The notes: generated from the sequence alone by a model not told the origin. A stretch of 61,869 nucleotides of DNA from Planctomycetaceae bacterium (GCA_021732415.1 JAKFVC010000035.1:1-61869); one strand, 5' to 3'; shown: positions 26,803-35,996, counted from the first letter of the stretch. A program made the numbers and translations.

Positions 26803-27530
26803 CGACCGGCCTCCTTAGCCAGTGAGACGAAATGTCTAGATTGAGCGAGTTGGCGGACACCCACCGTCGATGGCGATGACGCTATCTGTGAATTTCACAT
26901 CAACGAATGCTGAATTTAGACCGGAATCACTTTGATCGATTGCAGAACTGAATCACTCACAGATTGAATCATGTCTGAGCGACAATCTCATACCTGATAA
27001 GTTCGGGCCCCGTTTTCGATCACTCCGACAAACGAACATCGTCGCTCGTTGGCGGGAGAATTATAGGACAGTCTGACCGAATGGTGTGGACTGACCAAGA
27101 ATTATGAGCCGCACATTGCGTGTGCAGGTCGTGTGCCAAATGAATCACAAGATATCAAAAAAGACAATATGCTTAGATGTCGATATCCGACGAATTTCGA
27201 TGACTTGGTCTGCTCGTCAAACTCGTGTTGCCCTGATTTCCCGCGGCTGACTTCGTGAGTAGTCAGTCCGCTAGGGAAGATTGATCAGTCACTGCCCGCG
27301 GTTTCCCATTCTTCATGGAAATTCGCGGGCATTATTCAGGCAGGTAAGTTGGGTGTAGCTTATCACAACGAAAGTACCACGACAGTGTAAACTTGGCACT
27401 GCAGGGCGAAATTCTGGAAAGTTTTTGGCCTGTCAAAAAGCTTCGATTTCGATTGTCGGATGATCTAAAAAGCGCCCCGATTTCGATTCTCGTGCATCGA
27501 ATTCGCGCACGACTGACAACGATTGCGCGG
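26803..27530. other. Gene-free region of about 730 nt upstream of the kinase
   Basis: No ORF with protein character, tRNA or word-family repeat up to 27292. Base composition is more AT-rich than flanking genes. The only strong structure is the hairpin at 27293-27331. The kinase promoter must lie near 26810-26950. Confidence 0.45.
27293..27331. terminator. Strong isolated hairpin, possible terminator of an unseen + strand transcript
   Basis: TGCCCGCG-GTTTCC (27293-27306) pairs with GGAAAT-TCGCGGGCA (27316-27331) around a loop near CATTCTTCAT, and ATTATTC follows on the + strand. No protein gene ends nearby on that strand, so if it is a terminator it would belong to a small RNA from the region 27000-27290. 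Confidence 0.35.
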
Positions 27531-27821
27531 TTATTGTTCGACCCGACGCTGCAAGGCCTCACCGATGGCGTTCAGACCATCGTGGATTTTTTGCAGCATC
27601 TGTTGCGTGAATTTGTCGCTTTCCAGAACTTCGCCCGCGCGATTCCGCACGGTAATATCGCGCGCTTCATTGACGCCTGCTTTCGGATGCAACAGGTCGT
27701 CGAGTGACTGTAACTTGGGTAGAAAACTTAAATCCAAGTGTTCTGCCAAGTCGCGGGCCTGATGCTCGGCATGGACGAACAACTCCCTCAGGGGCATCTG
27801 ATCGAGTGACCGATCTGACAT
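27531..27821 (-). CDS. Small conserved-looking protein of unknown function
   Basis: 96 aa, acidic and helical: it begins MSDRSLDQMPLRELFVHAEH and ends with an amphipathic KIHDGLNAIGEALQRRVEQ helix. No signal peptide, membrane helix or Cys. I do not recognise a family. Support for a real gene is a perfect-looking GAAGGAG ribosome-binding site 8 nt before the ATG and clean codon structure. It is alone, between two gene-free regions. Confidence 0.65.
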   Translation of the reverse strand: MSDRSLDQMPLRELFVHAEHQARDLAEHLDLSFLPKLQSLDDLLHPKAGVNEARDITVRNRAGEVLESDKFTQQMLQKIHDGLNAIGEALQRRVEQ

Positions 27822-28138
27822 GCGTCGGCTCCTTCAGTTTGAGCTTGGAAAACAGAACCGGGACGCGGACGATTCTTCCCGTATCCCTTGATTTGCGCGG
27901 AGCTTCAGATTTGAGTCGATTGGTTCGTTAGAATGACGAATGTCCAATAGTCAGAGAATTCACGAAGCACAACCTTCATCTAGTCATTGGGATCTGGTCA
28001 TTCGACATTCTTTCGTCATTCGGGTTTCGTCATTCGGTGATGTTTTTCATGAGCTTGTAGTATAAACGATTTTTCTGTTGACTGTGAAAACAAAAAACTC
28101 CCCCGGCCATCCAAACCTGCCCACAGTCTGGATTCCCG
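27822..28138. repeat. GAATGACGAATG-type partial inverted repeat upstream of the phosphodiesterase
   Basis: Between about 27932 and 28045 the word GAATGACGAATGTC and its complements (GACATTCTTTCGTCATTC, CGTCATTCGG) recur in both orientations, another word family forming an imperfect palindrome. No ORF. Confidence 0.5.
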
Positions 28139-28861
28139 ATGAAGATCTTGTTGGTTGCTGACATTCACGCGAACTGGCCCGCCCTGCAGGCGATCAATGA
28201 AACATTTGACGCTTGCCTGGTGCTGGGGGACATCGTGGACTACGGCACGAACCCCGGCCCGTGCGTCGATTGGGTTCGTCGCCATGCCACGTTCGCCATT
28301 CGTGGTAACCACGATCACGCGGTGGTTCAAAGCGTCGAAGCGCGTGGGGGGAGTGGACTCAAAGGTCTGGCCGCTGTCACTCGGCCCCTGCAGCGGCAGT
28401 TGCTCGACAAGGTGCAATTGAAATATCTCTCGCGGCTGCCGGTCACCCAGTCGTTCTGTCTCGACAACCTGAACTTCCTGCTGGTGCATGCCACGCCACG
28501 CGATCCGCTCGATGAATATCTGCCGAATGAAGTCGGAGCCTGGCGCGAGGTGCTGCATTCCGTGGATGCCGATATTGTGTGCGTGGGACATACTCACATT
28601 CCGTTTGAACTGGATGTCGACGGCATTCGCGTGATCAATCCCGGCAGCGTAGGACAACCTCGTGATGGCGACCCGCGGTGTGCTTATGCGGTGATCGAAA
28701 ACCGGCAGGTCCACTTTCACCGTGTGGAGTACGACATTGATTTAACCGTGGCCCAGATGAGAGAAACCGGCATGGAGCCGTGGGTCATCAACCTGGCCGA
28801 GTCCATGTTGCGGACGGGTGGCAAGCCGACTGTCGCCAGTCAGTATCCCGCGTCGAAGTGA
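28139..28861 (+). CDS. Calcineurin-like metallophosphoesterase (YfcE/MJ0936 type)
   Basis: 240 aa, cytoplasmic. All metal ligands of the compact phosphodiesterase family are present: DIHANW (Asp8, His10), GDIVDYG (Asp31), GNHDH (57-61), the histidine of VHATPRD in mid-protein, and GHTHIPF near 160. The C-terminal NPGSVGQPRDGDPR strand is also typical. Relatives hydrolyse phosphodiesters such as cyclic nucleotides or bis-pNPP, but the physiological substrate is usually unknown. Its stop codon lies in the loop of a short hairpin (28851-28873, stem CGTCGAAG). No operon partner. Confidence 0.85.
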   Translation: MKILLVADIHANWPALQAINETFDACLVLGDIVDYGTNPGPCVDWVRRHATFAIRGNHDHAVVQSVEARGGSGLKGLAAVTRPLQRQLLDKVQLKYLSRLPVTQSFCLDNLNFLLVHATPRDPLDEYLPNEVGAWREVLHSVDADIVCVGHTHIPFELDVDGIRVINPGSVGQPRDGDPRCAYAVIENRQVHFHRVEYDIDLTVAQMRETGMEPWVINLAESMLRTGGKPTVASQYPASK

Positions 28862-29454
28862 AGTGCTTCGACGTCATGGTAGGCTGAGGGACGCAGAGGG
28901 TACCCCGCCGAACCGCAAGCGCAATTCGATCCTCGCTAGGCCGTGATTGATGATTCCAATACCTACTAAATCAAGGGATCAGATTCACCACGGTGACACG
29001 GAGAACACGGAGAAATTCAAATCAGATCTCCGTGCTCTCCGTGTCTCCGTGGTGAAATCGTCTGTGTAGTGATTCATCAAACACAGCCGACAATAACGGA
29101 TTTTGAGCTTCTACCCACGCCGTAACCTCTTGTTAGAATAGCGGATAGAGTGAGCTATGGGGGTTTGGGGTATCCAAATTTCGAACTTCTTGGTACACTT
29201 TTGCGAATTCGGATTCTCTGAGCGGTCCTTCTGGCTGGGAACCTATTGAGGCATTTCAGAGAAATTGTGTATGCTCTCGACATTACTAAACACCACAACT
29301 TGGGTAACGACCGCACGTCGTGGGACAATGAAGTTTGAGCAATGGGTTGGGCCGCGCAGTTCTCTGCGCACCATGCTTACGGGCCGTGTCTGGTCACCGG
29401 TGGCATGCCAATCCGGCGCGAAATGACTCACGCGTTGGCCGTTGGGGATCCATC
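28862..29454. repeat. Gap with a near-perfect palindrome and a half-site
   Basis: Arm 28986-29013 (CACCACGGTGACACGGAGAA start) pairs with 29027-29054 with about three mismatches and a 13-nt loop. At 28883-28920 lies a solitary arm of the GGTACCCCGCCGAACCGC family, whose partnered form is at 35876-35996. The rest, to the response regulator start, shows no gene. Confidence 0.7.
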
Positions 29455-29934
29455 ATGCGTCTCGATTATACGACGGGACCGTCGCGCATTTTGATTGCGG
29501 ACGATAATCAGCAAAACTGCGAATTATTGGAAGCTTATCTGGCCGGCGAAGGCTATTTGATCGACTTTTCCAGCGATGGCGAAGCAACGCTCAAACAGGT
29601 CGAACGCGAACAGCCCGATCTGATTCTGCTCGATATCATGATGCCGCGGATGAGCGGTTACGAAGTCTGTGAGCGGCTGAAGAAATCAGATGCCACTTGC
29701 GACATTCCGATCATCATGGTCACCGCCCTGAATGAATCGGGCGACATCGAGAAGGCCGTTAACGCCGGTGCGGACGACTTCCTATCGAAACCCGTCAACA
29801 AGCTAGAGCTGACCACGCGCGTCAGATCGCTGTTGCGAGTCCGGCACCTGACCAATGAACGCGATCGGCTGTTGGCTTACCTGGCCGAAGTTGACGGTCT
29901 GGTCGAGCGTATTCCGCAAGTGCCGTCGATGTAG
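29455..29934 (+). CDS. Stand-alone response regulator receiver protein
   Basis: 159 aa from the ATG at 29455 (GGGGAT 6 nt upstream). A CheY-like receiver: acidic pair Asp16-Asp17, phosphoacceptor Asp60 in LILLDIMMP, Thr90 and Lys112 in FLSKPVN. After the receiver (about 130) there is only a 30-residue helical tail, so no DNA-binding or enzyme output domain. It likely acts by protein-protein contact in a phosphorelay. No histidine kinase is adjacent; the two Ser/Thr kinases nearby are not its usual partners. Confidence 0.88.
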   Translation: MRLDYTTGPSRILIADDNQQNCELLEAYLAGEGYLIDFSSDGEATLKQVEREQPDLILLDIMMPRMSGYEVCERLKKSDATCDIPIIMVTALNESGDIEKAVNAGADDFLSKPVNKLELTTRVRSLLRVRHLTNERDRLLAYLAEVDGLVERIPQVPSM

Positions 29935-29962
29935 TTGGTAATCAACAGTCTGTCCGGCAAAG

Positions 29963-30044
29963 AGATGGGACTTATCGGACGGATGGGACTTATGGGATCA
30001 AAATCATAAGTCCCATTGGTCCCATCCGTCCGACAAGTCCCATT
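29963..30044. repeat. GGGACTTATCGGACGG palindrome
   Basis: Arm 29963-29998 is complementary to 30005-30044 with few mismatches and a very short loop. It stands 28 nt after the response regulator stop. The word itself repeats inside each arm (GATGGGACTTAT twice), showing internal amplification. The rest of the gap to 30396 has no gene. Confidence 0.8.
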
Positions 30045-30396
30045 CTGTTTTCTATTGCCTGGGGCCTCTAATTGCCGCCATTCCAGCGCTCCCGGTTATA
30101 ACGAACACGCCGATTCGACCGGAAAATCCATCTCGCGGCGCAGATTTATTTGCCACGATCTGCCGAACAGTTCATAATCAGGCGTAAATTCTTAAATAGA
30201 CGACTTTTCTTTCTCGCTCTTGGTCGTGCGGATGGCACCATGAGGAGAACCTGATCAGCGATCGCTGGTCAAACACGCGCGATTTTCACGTCGATCCTGA
30301 CGTACTTCTTCTTATTTTTGTTGATACGCTGGCGTCAGAACGACTGTCTGCCTCGTTTTTGATTCGTTCTTCCTACTTTCGGAAAGGGTGACTCGC

Positions 30397-32121
30397 ATGA
30401 GTGCTCCCCAGCCCAAGCAATCGACGGCTCAGAATCTGGATGCCACGCTGGTTCCGGATGCAGCGACTCCCCCTCCCGCCGGTAACTCAACTGGGGAAGA
30501 CTTCGCACCGCACAAGACCGCAGCCGCCAATCTGGATGCGACTGCCATCGGAGAAGCGGGTGCGTCCCCGAAAGCGCCGATCCCTCCGGCCGCGGCCCAA
30601 AAACCTGCCGGTGGTGAGAAGAAGGCGACTCAACTGGGTGACTTCCGCCTGATGAAGAAGCTGGGACAGGGAGGCATGGGTGAAGTCTTTCTCGCCCATC
30701 AAGTCAGCCTGGACCGGCAGGTCGCCTTGAAGGTGATGAACAAGCAATTCTCCAAGCAGGAGAACTTTGTCAAACGCTTCAAACGCGAAGCCCAGACGAT
30801 GGCCAAGCTGAACCATCCGAACATCGTTCAAGGCTACGCGGTCGGGGAAGAGCAAGGGCTGCTGTATCTGGCGATGGAACTCGTCAAAGGCCATGAACGA
30901 GGCCGCAGTCTGCAGGATTGGATGAACAACCAGCAGAAGCTGGAAGTGGGCGACGCACTGCACGTGATCTTGATCGTCGCTGATGCCTTAAAGTACGCCA
31001 ATGAAATGAGCCTGATTCATCGGGACATCAAGCCTGATAACATGCTCGTGACCGAGAAGGGGGTCGTGAAGCTGTCCGATATGGGGCTGGCGAAAGCCAC
31101 TGACGAAGACATGTCGATGACCCAGAGCGGCACCGGCCTGGGCACACCCTACTACATGCCGCCGGAGCAGGCTGCCGATGCCAAGCATGTGGATCATCGC
31201 AGCGATATCTATGCCTTGGGCTGCACGTTCTATTACTTCGTGACCGGCGAGTTACCTTTCAAGGGAACTTCGGCGATGGAATTGATTCTCGCCAAGACCA
31301 AAGGCACTTTCACGAGGGCACGTTCTCTCAATAAAGAGATCCCCGATCGACTTGATTTGATTATCGACAAGATGCTCGCCAAGGATCCGAAGTCGCGCTA
31401 TCAGACCTATGAAGAGCTGATCCGCGATCTGCAGTCCATCGGCCGGGCGAATACTGTCTTGTCGTTTATCGCCAGTACGGGAGTCGCTGTCGCGGCGCCC
31501 TCGGCGACCGTTTTGGCGGGCAGTTCGGTGGGTGGAGTGGCATCTGTTCCCCGGCCGGCAAGCTCAGCGGCCCCCAAGGCTCCCGTCGCCAGTGCCGCGG
31601 CCGCTCAAACACAGGAAGAAGCACTGTGGCACGTGATTCAGACGCAGCCCAGCGGGCCGCCGAAGAAGGCGAAGTTCACGACTCAGCAGATCCGGCAATT
31701 GTTGAAAGCCGGGACGCTCGATGCCAAAACCAAAGGCTGCCCGGTCAACAGCACCGATTATCGTCCCCTCGCGAGTTACCCGGAATTTGAGCAGGCTGTG
31801 AAGGCGAAGATGGTCCAGGCCAGCGCCGCGAAGAAGACCCAGGAATTCGACAAACTCTATGAGCAGATCGATCGCGCCCAGCGCTGGCGGCCCTGGGTGA
31901 AATGGTTCCAGGGATTATTTGATGGCGTGAAAGGTCTGATTTCACTGGTGATCTATCTGGGAGTTCTGATTGGGATCGGCGTCGGGCTGTACCTGTACTG
32001 GCCGCTGCTCGTGAAGTCTGTGGGATTGGGAAGCAGTGGAGCCCCTGCCGCGGCAACTGCCCCGGTCGCTGCCCCACCCGTGGTGCCGCTTCCGCAGCCG
32101 GGAACTCCGACGACGCCCTAA
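30397..32121 (+). CDS. Ser/Thr protein kinase with GYF_2-like domain and membrane helix
   Basis: 574 aa from the ATG at 30397 (GGAAAGGG 7-14 nt upstream). The N-terminus (1-75) is disordered and holds the motif NLDAT twice (residues 13-17 and 45-49), like FHA-type phosphothreonine docking sites. The kinase domain is about 83-350: GQGGMGEVF (91-99), Lys112 in VALK, HRDIKPDN (208-215), DMG replacing DFG (228-230), YMPPEQ. A linker rich in Ala/Ser leads to a segment about 405-470 (WHVIQTQPSGPPKKAKFT) resembling GYF_2/DUF4339 domains. A single membrane helix is near 510-535, followed by a Pro/Ala tail. Active-site residues are complete; targets are unknown. Confidence 0.87.
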   Translation: MSAPQPKQSTAQNLDATLVPDAATPPPAGNSTGEDFAPHKTAAANLDATAIGEAGASPKAPIPPAAAQKPAGGEKKATQLGDFRLMKKLGQGGMGEVFLAHQVSLDRQVALKVMNKQFSKQENFVKRFKREAQTMAKLNHPNIVQGYAVGEEQGLLYLAMELVKGHERGRSLQDWMNNQQKLEVGDALHVILIVADALKYANEMSLIHRDIKPDNMLVTEKGVVKLSDMGLAKATDEDMSMTQSGTGLGTPYYMPPEQAADAKHVDHRSDIYALGCTFYYFVTGELPFKGTSAMELILAKTKGTFTRARSLNKEIPDRLDLIIDKMLAKDPKSRYQTYEELIRDLQSIGRANTVLSFIASTGVAVAAPSATVLAGSSVGGVASVPRPASSAAPKAPVASAAAAQTQEEALWHVIQTQPSGPPKKAKFTTQQIRQLLKAGTLDAKTKGCPVNSTDYRPLASYPEFEQAVKAKMVQASAAKKTQEFDKLYEQIDRAQRWRPWVKWFQGLFDGVKGLISLVIYLGVLIGIGVGLYLYWPLLVKSVGLGSSGAPAAATAPVAAPPVVPLPQPGTPTTP

Positions 32122-32160
32122 TCGTGACTCGGGATCGTTTGGTCGACGATTCAGGAGCTT

Positions 32161-32320
32161 TTTTGCCACAGAATGACACAGATTAAACACGGAATGGGTC
32201 AGCGCTTGTTGGCGTTTTCTGGTGAGACGCCGCGGACACGCCAAGTTTGATGGAATGCCGGACGGACTGGCTTTAGGTCTGCATTTTTCCGTGTTTAATC
32301 TGTGTCATTCTGTGGCAAAA
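32161..32320. repeat. Perfect 34-nt palindrome arms with a 92-nt loop
   Basis: Arm 32161-32194 (TTTTGCCACAGAATGACACA start) is perfectly complementary to 32287-32320. The loop 32195-32286 is GC-rich with no ORF. It is 39 nt after the kinase stop; read on the + strand it ends in ...GGCAAAAAACTC. A long perfect duplex in RNA is expected. Confidence 0.85.
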
Positions 32321-32578
32321 AACTCTTCGTAACCGTCGCAGCACGCGCGGCATGCCTATTCCATTAGCCCGGAGTCGAATTCTCCCGGGGCCTCACATTT
32401 CGGATCCTCTCGCTCGATCTTCTGGACGATCCGTTACAATTGCTAGAATGAACAGACGAAGCCCCGGCGCGCGGGGATCACCTCTTTGTCACAGGGAGTG
32501 GCTCACTCGATTTCTCGAGCCACATGGGAAAGTCGGCCCTGCCCTTGCCGGGTTGATTCGGATGGGAGTGCCGAAACT
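32321..32578. other. Leader of the cyclase/DUF4159 gene
   Basis: About 260 nt with no repeat or gene recognised. An in-frame extension of the downstream gene reaches 32486 but is Cys/Arg-rich and unlike a leader, so it is treated as untranslated. Confidence 0.4.
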
Positions 32579-34972
32579 ATGAACCGTCTTCAACACAACA
32601 TCCAGCGCCTACTCGGCGCACTGTGCTTGCTGGTTGCCGCGGTTGCTCCTTTGCAGGCCCAGGCGCCAGAAAAGGTCGTGACCGAAAAAAGCGTCAAACG
32701 ATCCATCGAAAAGGGCCAGGAATTCCTGCTGCATCAGCAGGGACAAAATGGGGCGTGGACCGATGCGGAATACGCCGTCGGCAAGACCAGCTTGGCCCTG
32801 TTGACGCTGATCAATTGCGGCATGACCCTGGAAGATGAGCCCGTCCAGCGCGCCTTGACCTATTTGCGTGGTCCCAAAGAGCCGAGCATGACCTACGAGG
32901 TTTCTCTGAAGATCATGGCATTGGCGGCGGCCAAGGATGGAAATCGGGATGCCACCCGAATCCTGGGTTTGGCAACCAAACTCGCCGGTCAGCAGAAGAA
33001 GAACGGTGACGGCGCGGGGGGCTGGTCCTACAACTTCACCGATAACAGCCGAGTCGGCGGAGTCGACCGCAGTAACGCCCAGTTTGCAGTCTTGGGACTG
33101 CGTGAAGCGCAATACGCCAATATCGCCGTGGATCGAGCCGTCTGGGAGCTGATTCGCGACTATTGGACCTCTCAACAAAGTACGGACGGCGGCTGGAACT
33201 ACAACCAGAGCGGCCCCAACAACAACAGCAGCACGGGCAGCATGACGGTGGCTGGCATCACGACCCAGGTCATCGTGGAATCGATGCTGCGGAATGAGCC
33301 TGACGAAAACCCGGATGGATCGCCCAATTGCTGTGGCCAGCCCGAGCAGAATGAATCTCTCGACCGGGGCTTGAAATGGCTCGAACGCAGCTTTGCCGTG
33401 GGACACAATCCGGGCGGTGGCGGTGGCGGGACACTTTATTATCTGTACGGTTTGGAACGTGCCGGTCGGCTCAGTGGCCGACGCTTTTTTGGCTCGCACG
33501 ATTGGTATCGTGAAGGAGCGGAATTCCTGATTCGCATGCAGTCACCGCGCGACGGAAGTTGGCGCGGCCAGGGGCATGGTGAATCAGATGAAGTCGTTTC
33601 CACGAGCTTTGCGCTGCTGTTCCTGTCGAAGGGCCTCGCCCCCGTTCTGATCAACAAGCTGCAGTACGAATCGGAAGATGCTGACCCAAAGAACGATCAC
33701 CACTGGAATCGGCATCGTCACGACATCCGCAATCTGACCGACCTGATCACGGGCCTGCCCGGCTGGCCGAAGCTGGTCACGTGGCAGCAGTTGGATATGC
33801 GGGTCGTAGCGCAGCGTGGCGGTCTGGAAGATTTGATGCTGTCGCCGATTCTCTATATCAGCGGTGACAAGGCCCCGAAATTCAGCCCAGCGGAGATCAG
33901 CTTGCTGCGGCAGTATGCCCTCAACGGCGGGTTTATCCTGGGAGTGGCGACCTGTACCAAGACCGATTTTGACCAAGGATTCCGGGAGATCGTCAAGCAG
34001 ATGTATCCCGACGGTGAGAGTCAATTGAAACGTTTGACCGCCGAGCATCCCGTCTTCCGCAGCGAATATCTGATCGACCCGGAATCGACCGAATTGTGGG
34101 GCGTGGATGTCGGCTGCCGGACGAGCATTATGTACTCGCCGCACGACCTGGCGTGTCTGTGGAACAAGTGGAGCATCGTCGAGCCGCCGAAACGATCGCC
34201 GCAGATGAAGGCGATGATTACCAAATCGACGCGGGTCGGGATCAATGTGGTCGCCTATGCCACGGGACGCGAGCCTCCGAGTTCGATCGCCGATCATGAA
34301 CTGGTGAACGTCGCTGCGGCCAATGACGAACTGGAACGCGGCTTCCTGCAGGTGGCCAAGTTGCGACATACCGGCGGTTGGGACGCGGCCCCGAACGCCG
34401 TGCGGAACTTGCTGGTGGCGTTGAATGCGTATGCCGGCGTCACGGCCAATACGAAGGTGAAGAACATCACGCCGGTTGATGAATCGCTGAAGAATTACCC
34501 GCTGGTGTATATGCACGGCCGGAATGCCTTCAACCTCAACAAGCAGGAGCAGGAACGTTTGCGAACGCAAATCAATCGCGGTGCGATGTTGTTCGCCGAT
34601 TCCTGCTGTGCCTCGCCGCAATTCGACAAGAGTTTTCGGGATTTGATGGTGCAGATGTTTCCGGATCACAAGTTGACCCGGATTCCCGCCAATCATGAGC
34701 TGTTTACGTCCAAGGTCGCCCACGACCTCGCCAATGTGCGGCGGCGCGAGCCCAATGGCGGCGAACCCGGAAAACCATTTAAACCGACAACCGTGGTTGG
34801 TGAACCGGTGCTCGAAGGGATTGAAATCGACGGCCGCTACGTCGTGATCTACAGCAAATACGATCTGAGTTGCGCCCTGGAGCGCCAAGCTTCGGCAGCG
34901 TGTGCCGGGTATATTTCCGAGGACGCGGTGAAGATTGCAGTCAATGTCGTGATGTATTCGATCTTGCGCTAA
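32579..34972 (+). CDS. Secreted terpene-cyclase-like alpha-barrel protein fused to DUF4159-type domains
   Basis: 797 aa. The ATG at 32579 has GGGAG 10 nt upstream and opens a clear signal peptide (1-26, ending LQAQA). Residues about 40-370 consist of squalene/hopene-cyclase or prenyltransferase-like helical repeats (YLRGPKEPSMTYEVSLKIMA, then STDGGWNYNQSG). These lack the DxDD acid motif of true cyclases, so catalysis is doubtful. From about 400 two copies of a DUF4159-like module follow (YISGDKAPKFSP...; then INRGAMLFADSCCASPQFDK and ...VVIYSKYDLSCALE near the end). DUF4159 proteins are exported and of unknown role, often near MoxR/VWA operons. It may bind cell-envelope polymers; function is unknown. 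Confidence 0.78.
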   Translation: MNRLQHNIQRLLGALCLLVAAVAPLQAQAPEKVVTEKSVKRSIEKGQEFLLHQQGQNGAWTDAEYAVGKTSLALLTLINCGMTLEDEPVQRALTYLRGPKEPSMTYEVSLKIMALAAAKDGNRDATRILGLATKLAGQQKKNGDGAGGWSYNFTDNSRVGGVDRSNAQFAVLGLREAQYANIAVDRAVWELIRDYWTSQQSTDGGWNYNQSGPNNNSSTGSMTVAGITTQVIVESMLRNEPDENPDGSPNCCGQPEQNESLDRGLKWLERSFAVGHNPGGGGGGTLYYLYGLERAGRLSGRRFFGSHDWYREGAEFLIRMQSPRDGSWRGQGHGESDEVVSTSFALLFLSKGLAPVLINKLQYESEDADPKNDHHWNRHRHDIRNLTDLITGLPGWPKLVTWQQLDMRVVAQRGGLEDLMLSPILYISGDKAPKFSPAEISLLRQYALNGGFILGVATCTKTDFDQGFREIVKQMYPDGESQLKRLTAEHPVFRSEYLIDPESTELWGVDVGCRTSIMYSPHDLACLWNKWSIVEPPKRSPQMKAMITKSTRVGINVVAYATGREPPSSIADHELVNVAAANDELERGFLQVAKLRHTGGWDAAPNAVRNLLVALNAYAGVTANTKVKNITPVDESLKNYPLVYMHGRNAFNLNKQEQERLRTQINRGAMLFADSCCASPQFDKSFRDLMVQMFPDHKLTRIPANHELFTSKVAHDLANVRRREPNGGEPGKPFKPTTVVGEPVLEGIEIDGRYVVIYSKYDLSCALERQASAACAGYISEDAVKIAVNVVMYSILR

Positions 34973-35081
34973 GCGAGCCCGGCGGCAGTGCGAATCGTGG
35001 GACGGGTCTCCAGGCCCGTCCGTCCAGCGTTTTTGTAACTCACGGGCATAGAACCTCCAATACGAGCGAAAAAACAACAGC
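34973..35081. repeat. Single CGTGGGACGGG repeat unit
   Basis: CGTGGGACGGGTCTCCAGGC at 34996 onward is one arm of the composite family and is itself a small hairpin (GACGGG...CCCGTC). No inverted partner is present before the SDR start. It is preceded by the GAGCCCGGCGGC word at 34975. Confidence 0.6.
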
Positions 35082-35840
35082 ATGTTCGGCAGTTTGAGCG
35101 GCCAGAAGGCCGTAGTCACCGGTGCTTCCAGCGGAATCGGGCGAGCGATTGCTCTGGAGTTTGCGCGTGCGGGGGCGGATGTCGTCGTACATGCGAACCG
35201 CAGTTGCGAGCAGGCGGAATTAGTCGCAGGGGAAGTTCGGGAACTGGGTTGCAACGCCCATGTGTTGCTGGCCGATCTGAGTGATCCGACGCATCTCGTC
35301 GCGTTTCAACAAGCGGCTTGGGAGAAGCTGGGAGCCGTCGACATCTGGGTCAACAATGCCGGTGCAGACTTATTGACCGGCCCGGCTGCAGGTTGGGATT
35401 ATTCGCAGAAATTGCAGCGGTTGCTGGACGTCGATGTGCGCAGCGGCGTGTTGCTCTCGCATGAAGTTGGTCAGCGCATGAAGGCGGCCGGACGCGGCGT
35501 GATCCTCAATATTGGCTGGGATCAGGCGGACCGCGGGATGGAAGGGAACAGTGGCGAACTGTTTGCCGCCGCCAAGAATGCGATCATGGGCTTTACGCGA
35601 TCTCTGGCGGTCAGTCTGGCACCGGAAGTCCGCGTGAATTGCATCGCCCCGGGATGGATTCGCACTGCCTGGGGCGACGGCGCCAGCGATACCTGGCAGT
35701 CGCGGGTGCTGCGTGAAACACCACTGCAACGTTGGGGCTTACCCGAAGACATCGCCAAGCTGGCCCGGTTTCTGGCGAGTCCCGATGCCAGCTATTTAAC
35801 CGGCCAAGTCATCAACGCCAACGGCGGGGCAATTCGCTGA
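35082..35840 (+). CDS. SDR-family protein lacking the catalytic Ser and Tyr
   Basis: 252 aa. A classical short-chain dehydrogenase fold: cofactor loop TGASSGIG (13-20), NNAG (91-94), and C-terminal APGWIRT plus a YLTGQVINANGG ending as in FabG. However, the active-site YxxxK reads FAAAK (Phe161, Lys165), and the Ser strand is replaced by LNIGWDQ (about 142-148). The codons are unambiguous (TTT for Phe161). FabG-like enzymes need Ser/Tyr/Lys for hydride transfer, so this is likely non-catalytic or uses a different mechanism. It could still bind NAD(P) or a pterin. It is convergent with the AlgJ-like gene. Confidence 0.85.
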   Translation: MFGSLSGQKAVVTGASSGIGRAIALEFARAGADVVVHANRSCEQAELVAGEVRELGCNAHVLLADLSDPTHLVAFQQAAWEKLGAVDIWVNNAGADLLTGPAAGWDYSQKLQRLLDVDVRSGVLLSHEVGQRMKAAGRGVILNIGWDQADRGMEGNSGELFAAAKNAIMGFTRSLAVSLAPEVRVNCIAPGWIRTAWGDGASDTWQSRVLRETPLQRWGLPEDIAKLARFLASPDASYLTGQVINANGGAIR

Positions 35841-35875
35841 TAGTCGAAGAAGTCCCATTCAATTCAGGATTCGAG

Positions 35876-35996
35876 TCGACGGGAGGGTGAGGGACCCAGA
35901 GGGTACCCCGCCGAACCGAATAGTCTGGCGAGTGCCGATAAACGCTTGCGGTTCGGCGGGGTACCCTCTGGGTCCCTCACCCTCCCATGGCGTCGA
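35876..35996. repeat. Near-perfect long palindrome between convergent genes (GGGAGGGTGAGG family)
   Basis: Arm 35876-35918 is complementary to 35949-35996, with about 38 consecutive pairs, and a 30-nt loop. It fills the gap between the SDR stop (35840) and the AlgJ-like stop (36005), the position expected of a bidirectional transcript-end structure; no T-run is seen. Confidence 0.85.

Noticed and set aside
33584-35254. Long minus-strand open frame opposite the cyclase/DUF4159 gene
   Set aside because: Antisense to a gene with signal peptide, RBS and domain signatures; it also runs into the intergenic repeat. No start or RBS support.
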